Part shown: one piece after another, positions 1 through 7,400 of the stretch
Layout: every line of letters begins with the position of its first letter
Position numbering within the stretch: position 1 is the stretch's first letter
Origin: Chitinophagaceae bacterium
GTDB lineage: Bacteria; Bacteroidota; Bacteroidia; Chitinophagales; Chitinophagaceae
NCBI GenBank assembly: GCA_030151745.1
Contig: JASLDA010000268.1
Coordinates: 1 to 13,422 of the forward strand
Direction of reading: 5' to 3'
Length of the DNA stretch: 13,422 bases
Notes under the pieces: generated by a model
What the model saw: only the letters and a program-made list of their open reading frames with translations
Told to the model about the DNA's origin: nothing
Database searches by the model: none
Program-made: the position numbers and the translations under genes

Positions 1-150
1 ATGGAGGGTGTCGCTGATCTGCGTGCTGAGCGCGTCTGCCAGGTGGAGATCGATCACGACCGGCAGCATCCCGGCCTCTGAAACCGGCGGCTTGTCGTCG
101 TTACAGGCGGCCAGCAGCGTCAATGCCGCCAGCGATAAGACTCGCCGCAT
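1..150 (-). CDS. DUF4296 domain lipoprotein, N-terminal part only (cut by window edge)
   Basis: The reading frame is open for all 50 codons from the ATG at 150-148 to the window edge, so the 3' part is missing. It starts with a short lipoprotein signal peptide: two arginines, a hydrophobic stretch and a lipobox LLAAC with the acceptor Cys at residue 16. After a short polar linker comes GMLPVVIDLHLADA (residues 27-40). This matches the start of DUF4296 as I know it, where a Met-x-x-Val/Ile-x-Asp-Leu-His-Leu-Ala motif follows the lipobox. The family is confined to Bacteroidota, is usually a little over 100 residues long, and has no established function. The ATG overlaps the stop of the DUF4835 gene by one base (TGATG), which indicates translational coupling and a shared transcript with coaBC. 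The likely location is the periplasmic face of a membrane. Confidence 0.8.
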   Translation of the reverse strand, partial: MRRVLSLAALTLLAACNDDKPPVSEAGMLPVVIDLHLADALSTQISDTLH

Positions 151-1082
151 CACTTCAGGTTGTTGTATTTATTCGCGTTGACGAGATCGATCTGGGAAAG
201 AAGGCTCAGGTATTGCGTCCGCTCATCCTTATTTCCCTGCATGACGATGCGGGTTATCTCGTCGCTTTTCGCATTGAAGAAGGCCTGCACCAGGGTACTT
301 TGCTGATTGTCGCGCATGATCTGCTGCAGGGTCGCCAGTGTCGAAAGCACCTTTGCACGTCCTTCCGCCGGCTTGTTCCACATAATGTCGAGGCCTTCGC
401 GGTGAATGGTGTACCAGGCAGTACGGAAGCTTGCGAAACGGGGGCTCAGAAGCTGATCGATGATCCAATACCGGTTCCGCTTTTCCTCGAAGGCTTTCCA
501 GCCCTTGATGGCCCCGTCCTCAGGCGCATTGGTAACGACGTTCTGGGCCTTCTTCAGGATCGCCGTTCCCCCGTTGGGACTGTACGAATCGTAATCGAGG
601 CCGATGATCAGGTATGCATAGTATGCCAGCACCGCCGTCAGGTTCGCCGCCAAGGCATCGGCCCCGCTTACCCGGTTATCGTCGAAGGTCAGGGCATTGT
701 ATTGCGTGAAGCGGAAAGCGAAATCCCGGTCTATGGTATTGATCGTAGGGGAATTATAGCCGCTGTTGTATACCGGGCGCGTGGCCTGCACGCTCAGCGT
801 TGCCGTGAACATATCCGGGTCCTTCTCGTTCCGCGCCGTAACGTTGATCAGGAAATTGCATTCGATCCGCTCGGTGCTGCTGAAATCGTCGCCGGTCCAT
901 TTACGGGTATTGAGAAAATCCGAAACCGAACGCTCCAGGGAGGTCCAGACCTGGGGATCCACCCCGGTGATTTTCTCGTGCATCACTTTCACCTTGGCAT
1001 TCAGCTCCTGGGCGCTGGCCTGAAGCGCGCCGCTGATGAGGAGCGCGCCGAGTATGCATATCCTATACAGCTTGCGGTTCAT
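150..1082 (-). CDS. DUF4835 family exported protein (PorD-like, type IX secretion associated)
   Basis: A 310-residue protein with a Sec signal peptide (Met-Asn-Arg-Lys, hydrophobic core, cleavage probably after ASA near residue 24). The mature part opens with QELNAKVKVMHEKITGVD, then a Phe-Leu-Asn-Thr-Arg-Lys-Trp segment near residue 55-65. This order is characteristic of DUF4835, a Bacteroidota-only family of about 300 residues. From established knowledge, members have recently been connected to the type IX secretion system and are labelled PorD in some annotations; I recall this rather than deduce it from the sequence. It should be periplasmic, as there is no second membrane segment. The start codon lies inside the end of coaBC (20-base overlap) and the stop overlaps the next start by one base, so it is the middle gene of a coupled cluster. 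Presence next to coaBC is common in this phylum. The family call is firm; the role in secretion is less sure. Confidence 0.88.
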   Translation of the reverse strand: MNRKLYRICILGALLISGALQASAQELNAKVKVMHEKITGVDPQVWTSLERSVSDFLNTRKWTGDDFSSTERIECNFLINVTARNEKDPDMFTATLSVQATRPVYNSGYNSPTINTIDRDFAFRFTQYNALTFDDNRVSGADALAANLTAVLAYYAYLIIGLDYDSYSPNGGTAILKKAQNVVTNAPEDGAIKGWKAFEEKRNRYWIIDQLLSPRFASFRTAWYTIHREGLDIMWNKPAEGRAKVLSTLATLQQIMRDNQQSTLVQAFFNAKSDEITRIVMQGNKDERTQYLSLLSQIDLVNANKYNNLK

Positions 1083-2280
1083 GGCGGTAATCGAGAATGG
1101 CTTGGACGATGGCGGCGGCAGCCTCGGTCTTGGATTGCAGCGGCAGATTGCGCAGCTTGCCGTCGGCGCGCAGAATGGTGATCTTGTTCGTATCGAGGCC
1201 GAAGCCGGCGCCTTCGTCGCGGAGCGAGTTCAGCACGATCATATCGGCGTTTTTCCCGTGCAGCTTAAGCATGGCATTGGCGTGCTCGTCATTCGTTTCG
1301 AGCGCAAAGCCTACCAGGGTCTGCCCGGCCTGCTTGCGGCCGCCCAGGGTCTTTAGTATGTCTGTGGTCTTTTCCAGCTGCAGCTCTAACGTCCCCTCGC
1401 CTTTCTTTATTTTCTCCTGATGTGTTACAACCGGCTTAAAGTCCGCCACCGCGGCTGCAAGCACGGCGATGCTGCAAGCCGGGAACAGGCTGTCGGCGAA
1501 GCCGAACATATCGCCGGCGCTCTCTGCCAGGTGCAGGCGGATCTGCGGATGGGCGGGACGCAGGGAGGTAGGGCCGAGGATAAGCTCCACTTCCGCTCCT
1601 TTCCGGGCCAGGGCTTCCGCGATGGCGATGCCCATCTTACCGCTGGAGAAATTGCCGATGAACCGGACCGGGTCCAGCCGCTCGTAGGTGGGACCGGCCG
1701 TGACCAGCACCCGCTGCCCCTCCAGGGGCTGCGGCTCCCGGGAGGCCAGGAACCACTCCAGGCGCTGCGCCAGCTCTTCCGGCTCTGCCATGCGCCCTTC
1801 CCCGATCAGACCCGAAGCCAGCTCGCCGTGCCCGACCGGGACGACCTGGTTCCCGAACTCCTGCAGCCGGGCGAGATTGGCACGGGTCGCGGGATGCGCC
1901 CACATGTCCTCGTCCATGGCCGGGGCGATGAACACAGGGCAGGTCGCCGACAGGTAGACGGCGCAGACCAGGTTATCGCACAGACCGTTTGCGAGCTTGG
2001 CCAGGGTGTTGGCGCTGCAGGGAGCTACAAGCATCGCATCGGCCCAGCGCCCCAGCTCCACGTGGTTATTCCAGGCTGCCCCGTCATGCACGGATGAAAA
2101 TACGGGGTGCTTCGAAACCGTGCTCAGGCTCAGGGGCGTCACGAAGCCGGTCGCCGATTCCGTCATAATGACGCGGACCTCGGCGCCGGCCTTGACCAGC
2201 AGGCGCACCAGGTGCGGGGTCTTATAAGCGGCGATGGAGCCGGTCACTGCCAGCAATATCTTCTTGCCTTTCAGCTGCAT
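1063..2280 (-). CDS. coaBC: Bifunctional phosphopantothenoylcysteine decarboxylase / phosphopantothenate-cysteine ligase
   Basis: A 405-residue cytoplasmic flavoenzyme for two steps of coenzyme A synthesis: CTP-dependent joining of cysteine to 4'-phosphopantothenate (CoaB) and decarboxylation to 4'-phosphopantetheine (CoaC). The N-terminal CoaC half has the flavin-binding start KKILLAVTGSIAAYK (residues 6-20), the active-site His in NNHVELGRWAD (His73), and the loop PAMDEDMW (120-127). The CoaB half begins near residue 187 with VLVTAGPTYE, then FIGNFSSGKMG (N210), AAAVAD (275-280) and the lysine-rich EKIKKGEG (289-296). Length is normal. Two CoaC positions differ from the Escherichia coli enzyme: Asp123 where Asn is usual, and Ser156 where the reductive Cys sits (GELASGLIGEGRM). 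The start is the ATG at 2280, with AGGA about five bases before it. It is the first gene of the coupled coaBC-DUF4835-DUF4296 cluster. Confidence 0.96.
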   Translation of the reverse strand: MQLKGKKILLAVTGSIAAYKTPHLVRLLVKAGAEVRVIMTESATGFVTPLSLSTVSKHPVFSSVHDGAAWNNHVELGRWADAMLVAPCSANTLAKLANGLCDNLVCAVYLSATCPVFIAPAMDEDMWAHPATRANLARLQEFGNQVVPVGHGELASGLIGEGRMAEPEELAQRLEWFLASREPQPLEGQRVLVTAGPTYERLDPVRFIGNFSSGKMGIAIAEALARKGAEVELILGPTSLRPAHPQIRLHLAESAGDMFGFADSLFPACSIAVLAAAVADFKPVVTHQEKIKKGEGTLELQLEKTTDILKTLGGRKQAGQTLVGFALETNDEHANAMLKLHGKNADMIVLNSLRDEGAGFGLDTNKITILRADGKLRNLPLQSKTEAAAAIVQAILDYRHEPQAV

Positions 2281-2371
2281 GATCCTGCAAGTTACGTGAG
2301 TCGGGAGACCTGTGCGGCGGGCCGGGATGCGGAGAAGCCCCTTCTGCTTTTGTCCGGCCGCTCATTGACGC

Positions 2372-2403
2372 AAAAAAGCCGGTTCCCGGGGGAACCAGCT
2401 TTT
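2372..2403 (-). terminator. Intrinsic terminator after the Nif3/zinc-ribbon operon
   Basis: Read on the minus strand, a 14-bp stem (AAAAGCTGGTTCCC with GGGAACCGGCTTTT) with a very short GC loop is followed by six T. The only imperfection is a G-T (G-U in RNA) pair on this strand; on the plus strand it would be a C-A mismatch, so the hairpin is built for minus-strand RNA. It begins 27 bases after the zinc-ribbon stop codon and separates that gene from the coaBC operon downstream, which therefore needs its own promoter. Confidence 0.88.
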
Positions 2404-2429
2404 CAATATAGTGCCTGTTTCCGGGCGAA

Positions 2430-3188
2430 TCAGATGCTCACCTTCACGCTTTCGTTAAGATCGGAATCCACCAGGATACGGCCGCAATGCTCGCATACCA
2501 CGATCTTCTTGCGCTGGCGGATCTCGCTCTGGCGCTGGGGCGGGATGACGTTGAAGCAGCCGCCGCAGGAGTCGCGCAGTACCGGTACCACGGCCAGCCC
2601 GTTCGGGTAGGAATGGCGGATACGCTCATAGGCGCTCAGCATGCGCGGATCGACCTGTTCCTTGGCCGCTTCGCTTTCCTGAGCCAGCTTCTTTTCCTCC
2701 TTCTCGGTGTCGGCGATGATCTTCTCGAGCTCCGTGCGCTTGGCGCTGGCGGTTTCCTCGAGGATCGAGATGCGCTCTTCAGTGCGGTTCTTGCTGCTGC
2801 GGCGCTCGGTCTGCTCGATCTGGGCGTCCTTGATGTGCTTTTCGCGCAGCTTGGCTTCCAGGTCCTGCATTTCGATCTCCTTGTTCAGAGCTTCCGCCTC
2901 GCGGTTATTCTTGACATTGTCAAGCTGCTTCTCATACTTCTTCACCAGGGCGATCGCCTCCTTCTTGCCTTCGTTTTCCTTTTCGATAAACGTGTCGATG
3001 CTCTCGATCTCCGCGTCGATATTGGCAATCCGGGTCTGCAGGCCGGCGATCTCGTCCTCCAGATCCTTTACTTCCATCGGGAGCTCGCCTTTCAGCGTCT
3101 TGATTTCATCGCTCTTGGAGTCGATTTTTTGCAGCGTCAGGAGCGCCACGAGCTTTTCCTCAACGGAGAAGTCCTTTACGGTAGCCAT
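2430..3188 (-). CDS. Coiled-coil protein with C-terminal C4 zinc ribbon
   Basis: A 252-residue protein with no signal peptide. From about residue 30 to 180 it is extremely rich in Glu, Lys, Ile and Leu in heptad-like order (for example DLEDEIAGLQTRIANIDAEI), as expected for a long antiparallel coiled-coil hairpin. The C-terminus carries two Cys pairs, Cys208-x2-Cys211 and Cys232-x2-Cys235, separated by 20 residues, with the typical CGGCFNVIPPQRQSEIRQ sequence between. This is the C4-type zinc-ribbon family (PF02591 type), often annotated as a putative nucleic-acid-binding protein; no biochemical role is established. The start is 10 bases after the Nif3 stop codon, and the leader is AT-only for about 25 bases, unlike the GC-rich surroundings and in keeping with Bacteroidota initiation that relies on A-rich leaders. 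Co-occurrence with a Nif3 gene is common in the phylum. Confidence 0.92.
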   Translation of the reverse strand: MATVKDFSVEEKLVALLTLQKIDSKSDEIKTLKGELPMEVKDLEDEIAGLQTRIANIDAEIESIDTFIEKENEGKKEAIALVKKYEKQLDNVKNNREAEALNKEIEMQDLEAKLREKHIKDAQIEQTERRSSKNRTEERISILEETASAKRTELEKIIADTEKEEKKLAQESEAAKEQVDPRMLSAYERIRHSYPNGLAVVPVLRDSCGGCFNVIPPQRQSEIRQRKKIVVCEHCGRILVDSDLNESVKVSI

Positions 3189-3197
3189 GTTTATTTT

Positions 3198-4310
3198 TTA
3201 AATAAAATAATTTACTGGATTGGTTTTTGTCTCGGACAAAAGAAGCGCAAAAGTAGGTTTTTTTTCTGCTATTATATCGCGCAGCAATTCTACGGTATAT
3301 TGCTCGCTTTCCCAATGACCGATATCGGCAATGAGTATGCGCCCTTCGGCGTCGAAAAACTGATGGTATTTGTAATCTGCTGTAACAAAGGCATCTGCGC
3401 CGGCAGCAATGGCCTGCTTCAGTAAGAACGATCCGGAGCCTCCGCATATTGCGATACGCCTGACCGGGCGCTCCGGCAGCGCCGTATGCCGGATGCAGGC
3501 AGCTCCCATGCGCTCCTTAAGATACAGGAGAAAGGCCTCCGGCTCCATGGCCTCCGGCAATTCGCCGATCATTCCGGCGCCAAGCTCCTGGTTGGAGTTC
3601 TGCAGGCGAACAAGCTCATAAGCAACTTCCTCATAGGGATGATTCCTGAAAAGCGCCTGCAGGACGGTCCGCTCCGCATGCCGGGGAACCAGTACTTCCA
3701 GCCGCAGCTCGGGGACCTCTTCCCGGGGGCCGCCGGCACGCCCGATCGCCGGGGCGGCATCTGCGCCGGGGCGGAAGGTCCCCCTGCCCCCGAATACGAA
3801 AGAACACTCCGAATAGTTGCCGATATGCCCGGCGCCGGCGGCAAACAAGGCTTCCCGCAAGGTCTCGGCGTCCGGCTCCGGCACATACGTGTGCAATTTG
3901 CAGAGGCTGCCGTCCATGGGCTGCAGGATGCGTTGCGCCTGCAGCCCCAGGCGATCGGCAAAGACGGCGTTCACCCCCTTGCGCATATTATCCAGGTTGG
4001 TATGCGCCGCATAGAGAACGATCCCGTAGCGCAGCGCCAGCATGACGACGCGCTCGACATAGCTTCCTCCCGTAAGGCGCTTCAGGCCGCCGAAGATCAC
4101 CGGGTGATGCGCCACGATCATATTGCAGCCTCGTGCCCGGGCCTCTTCCACGACGGCTTCGGTGATATCGAGACTGAAGAGGATCCCGCCGACCGCTGCA
4201 TCGGGATCTCCTGCCTGCAGCCCGCTGTTATCGTAGGATTCCTGATAGCACAGAGGAGCGAAGGCCTCAATGGCGCGGATTACATCACGGGCTTGCGTCA
4301 TAACATTCAT
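3198..4310 (-). CDS. Nif3-like dinuclear metal centre protein
   Basis: A 370-residue cytoplasmic protein of the Nif3/YbgI/GTP cyclohydrolase I type 2-like family. The metal ligands are visible: MIVAHHPVIF (His68, His69), AAHTNLD (His103, Asp107) and, near the C-terminus, GHWESE (His332, Glu336, the H-x3-E pair). Between the two halves lies the PII-like insert of the long (about 370-residue) form, with GHIGNYSECSF, GRGTFRP and NHPYEEVAYEL. Family members form toroidal hexamers with two metal ions per subunit; the physiological substrate is unknown, so the GTP cyclohydrolase label seen in databases should not be trusted. The ATG at 4310 is used; Met4 (4301) is an equally possible start and neither has a Shine-Dalgarno sequence. 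It is first in a two-gene operon with the zinc-ribbon protein. Confidence 0.94.
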   Translation of the reverse strand: MNVMTQARDVIRAIEAFAPLCYQESYDNSGLQAGDPDAAVGGILFSLDITEAVVEEARARGCNMIVAHHPVIFGGLKRLTGGSYVERVVMLALRYGIVLYAAHTNLDNMRKGVNAVFADRLGLQAQRILQPMDGSLCKLHTYVPEPDAETLREALFAAGAGHIGNYSECSFVFGGRGTFRPGADAAPAIGRAGGPREEVPELRLEVLVPRHAERTVLQALFRNHPYEEVAYELVRLQNSNQELGAGMIGELPEAMEPEAFLLYLKERMGAACIRHTALPERPVRRIAICGGSGSFLLKQAIAAGADAFVTADYKYHQFFDAEGRILIADIGHWESEQYTVELLRDIIAEKKPTFALLLSETKTNPVNYFI

Positions 4311-4321
4311 CGAACCGGATC

Positions 4322-4361
4322 TGACCGGAAATACCGGGGCAATGTTATCGCTCGCCGGTCA
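4322..4361. promoter_or_regulatory. Inverted repeat upstream of the Nif3 gene
   Basis: TGACCGG at 4322-4328 and its perfect complement CCGGTCA at 4355-4361 flank 26 bases, starting 12 bases before the Nif3 start codon. It could be an operator or a 5' leader hairpin. No convincing Bacteroidota promoter (TTG, about 20 bases, TAnnTTTG) was found here; the best -7 candidate on the minus strand, TAACATTG (4347-4340), has one mismatch and no -33 partner. In GC-rich DNA a 7-bp repeat can occur by chance. Confidence 0.25.
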
Positions 4362-4391
4362 CATTACCTTGCGCGGCGCTGTTCCGGAGCC

Positions 4392-4414
4392 AAAAAACGC
4401 TGAGCATCTGCTCA
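4392..4414 (-). terminator. Weak intrinsic terminator after the large surface-protein gene
   Basis: On the minus strand, TGAGCA-GA-TGCTCA (a 6-bp palindrome, realistically folding as 4 pairs with a 6-base loop) is followed three bases later by six T. It starts 8 bases after the stop codon of the 1515-residue gene. The stem is short, so termination may be partial and some reading into the Nif3 operon is possible. Confidence 0.45.
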
Positions 4415-4422
4415 TCGACGGA

Positions 4423-7400
4423 TCACCGGACCAGCAGGACGTCTCCTTTCAGATAGTGTGTCACATCCGGCCGGTCCAGCACCCTGTAGCGCAGCTGCCA
4501 GTGGTAAGTTCCCATATCCGCATCCCTTCCGCCGAAGCGGCCGTCCCAGCCAGAATTATTCAGGTTGCTCAGGAAAACACGCTGTCCCCAGCGGTTATAT
4601 ACCTCGAAGCTGATCACCTGCACATTCGGGTTGTCCGTGATGATGCCGAAGATATCGTTGCGGCCGTCCCGGTTCGGCGTAAATGCATCCGGCAGCCAGA
4701 TCTCGTGCGGGATGTCGATGACCCGCAGCGCATAGCTGCAGCTGTCCGGGCAGGAGGCATTCCGGAGCACGCACTTGTACCGGTTGTAGTAATAGATCGC
4801 GTCCAGCACCAGCTCCGGGCAGTCCCGGCAGATCAGGCTGTCGTTCCGGTACCAGTCCAGGTGCGCGGCGGCGGCGCAGGCCGGCAATACGACCCGGCTC
4901 CGGTACGGCGAAGTCAGCAGCGTATCGCGGAATCGCGGCTTCGGCTTCTCGGCCACGACTATGTAGGTGGTCACGGAGTCTGCGCCGCCGGGATTGTTGA
5001 CTCGCAGCCGGATTTCATATACCCCCGGCCGGCTGTAGCAGAACGTGCCGGGCTGAATGCCCCAGCCGGTATCGGGGCTGGCGCCGGGAAAGCTCCAGTA
5101 GAAATGGACCGGGTAATTGTCGACCGCCGCGACCGGCCGGATGCAATCGCCGGCACACAGGGTATCGGAGGGTATGCCCGGCTCCCGGATAAGGGGGCTG
5201 CAGAAGCGAACATCAATCGTATCCCGGATCAACCCGCAGGGGCTCTGTCCCTCGACCCAATAGAGCCCCGGCCTGCGGGCCTTAATGGAGCTGCCGCTCT
5301 CGCCCGTGCTCCAGCGAATGCTTCCGAGCAGGGCCGGGACCCGCAGCAGGGTCAGGCCGGACACGTTGCAGATCGTCGTGTCCTCCGGCCAGGCCGGAAG
5401 ATAATCGCGGATGCTGCCGACACGGAACGTATCCGAATAGCTGCCGCAGCTGTTCTCGGCCAGCACCCAGTACGTCCCGGCCGCCTGCACCTCGATGCCG
5501 GTGCCGGTGCTGCCCGTGCTCCAGGAGATCCGGCTGAAGCCGGTGTCTATGGTCAGGGGGATCCGGAATGGAGCGTCGCTGCAAATCGTCGTATCCGGCG
5601 GCAGCCGCAGGAAGCCCGCCAGCAGCCGCACCCGCACCAGCGGCGAGCGCACCGAGGGGCAGGATGCCGTAGAGAGAATTACGCCGTACACGCCCGGCTG
5701 ACCGACGGGCAGGCTGGAGCTGTCGGCGCCGGGAATCGGAACGCCGTCCTTGATCCAGCTATACGAAATACCCGAGCCCTGGGCCGCGGCCCTGAATATC
5801 AATGTCTGTCCCGGGCAGATATCCTGATCCGTATCGGGGCTGAACTTGAGCGTCGGGGCAGCATGCACATTCACCTGGATTGCAGCGCTCTGCGCAATGC
5901 AGGCGCCGTTGGACACCGTCACCCGGTACAGCCCGGACTGCGTGACGCCGAAGCTGCTGTCGAAGGCCCCGGGAATGCTGCTGCCATTTACGGACCACGA
6001 GTATGCATATCCCGGGGTGTAGAACGTATGCAGCAGCGCCGTATCCCCGCTGCATATCGAGGTATCGGAAGCCCGCAGCAGCGCGGCAGGCTGGCTGACG
6101 ACGCGGACCGTGACGGCGGACGCTGTGTCCTTATCGCAGATCCCGGCCTCCACGGCTACACGGTATGCGCCCGGTTGATGTACGATCAGCGTCCTGCCGG
6201 TCGCGCCGGGTATCGCCGCGCCGTTCCGCAGCCATTGAATCCGGGGCGTGCCGCTGTAGCCGCTTGCCACCAGCGTGGTGGTATCTCCCTGGCAGATATC
6301 CAAGTGAGCTGAAAGGATCTCCACCCGCAGCGTATCATAAGGTTCCGATTCGAACAGGAGACTGTCGCTGTGCATCGTACAGCCCGTGGCGGAGTCGATC
6401 GCGACGGCGGCGATACTGCCGATATATTCCATCTCCTTGGTGAGCGGCGTCTCCCCGGCGCGCAACGGCTGATGACGGAACAGCGGGCCGTTCCCGGACT
6501 GCGTCAGTATGCCTATATCCCACTTGTACGTCAGGCCGGGTCCGGGATTGACGACCGTGATCACCGGGGGCCTGGGATCGCAGGCATATGCGATGGCCGG
6601 CTTCGGCGGAGCTGCATTCAGCGTCAGGATCGTCGTATCCGTAATCGGCCCGTTGCATTCGCTGCTGGTAATGGCGAGACGGTAGACCCCGATATTCGAT
6701 GCGTCCAGCGGATCTATCAGCGGTTCGCGGACATTGGAAACGAAGCCGTTGGGGCCGGTCCAGCTGTAAGTCGCGTTCGGCAGGTAAATCGCGCTGAGCT
6801 GTATCCGGCCGCCGCGGCATCCGACATAGCTGCTGCTGGATATCAGGCCGGCGGTTCCCAGGTCCAGGATGCGGAGGGGCTGCACGGCAAACGCGCCGCA
6901 GCTGTCGGCGACCTTAAGATCATACGCGGCATTCGCCGTTCCACCGAACCCGGTAAAGATGCCCGTCGTATTTGACGCGATGTAGGGACCGGACCATCCG
7001 TTCCCGGGCATCGCGAGCGAATACCTGTAGTAGACGCCGCTGCTGCCTCCCCGGAACGGGATCCCGTCCTTCCCGGCTGCATAGATCTGGCCCGATCCCG
7101 CTGCGGCGCCCTTGCAGAGAAAGCCCTGCGTGGCGTTGACATCCACGGCCAGCGCCTGATCCTTATAATCCACGTCGAGCGTGGCGTTGTACATATTCGG
7201 ATAGCCAAGCGTAAAGCCGCCGACGGGATAATACCGCCCCAGCACATCGGGGGTATAGCCGGGGCTGGTGGCCAGGATCGTGTACCGGCCGGGCGTGGTA
7301 AGCATCACGGGAGTGCCGGAAGCATAGATCGGCCAGGCTCCCGTCGGGCTGTAATTCGGCTGGCCGTTGCGCAGCAGCACGAAGGAGGTGACCGGCTGCG

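Noticed and set aside
123..1181. Plus-strand open frame of 352 codons opposite the DUF4835 gene and the end of coaBC
   Set aside because: Antisense shadow spanning two recognised minus-strand genes; no recognisable motif or signal.
2487..3425. Plus-strand frame of 312 codons rich in Leu/Phe, resembling a membrane protein
   Set aside because: Leu/Phe-rich sequence is the expected complement of a Glu/Lys-rich coiled coil; the minus-strand protein has a clear zinc ribbon.
4270..6312. Long plus-strand open frame (680 codons) opposite the surface-protein gene
   Set aside because: Antisense shadow of GC-rich coding DNA; composition is Arg/Ala/Gly/Pro-rich without any domain, and the minus-strand product ends in a well-known C-terminal domain.
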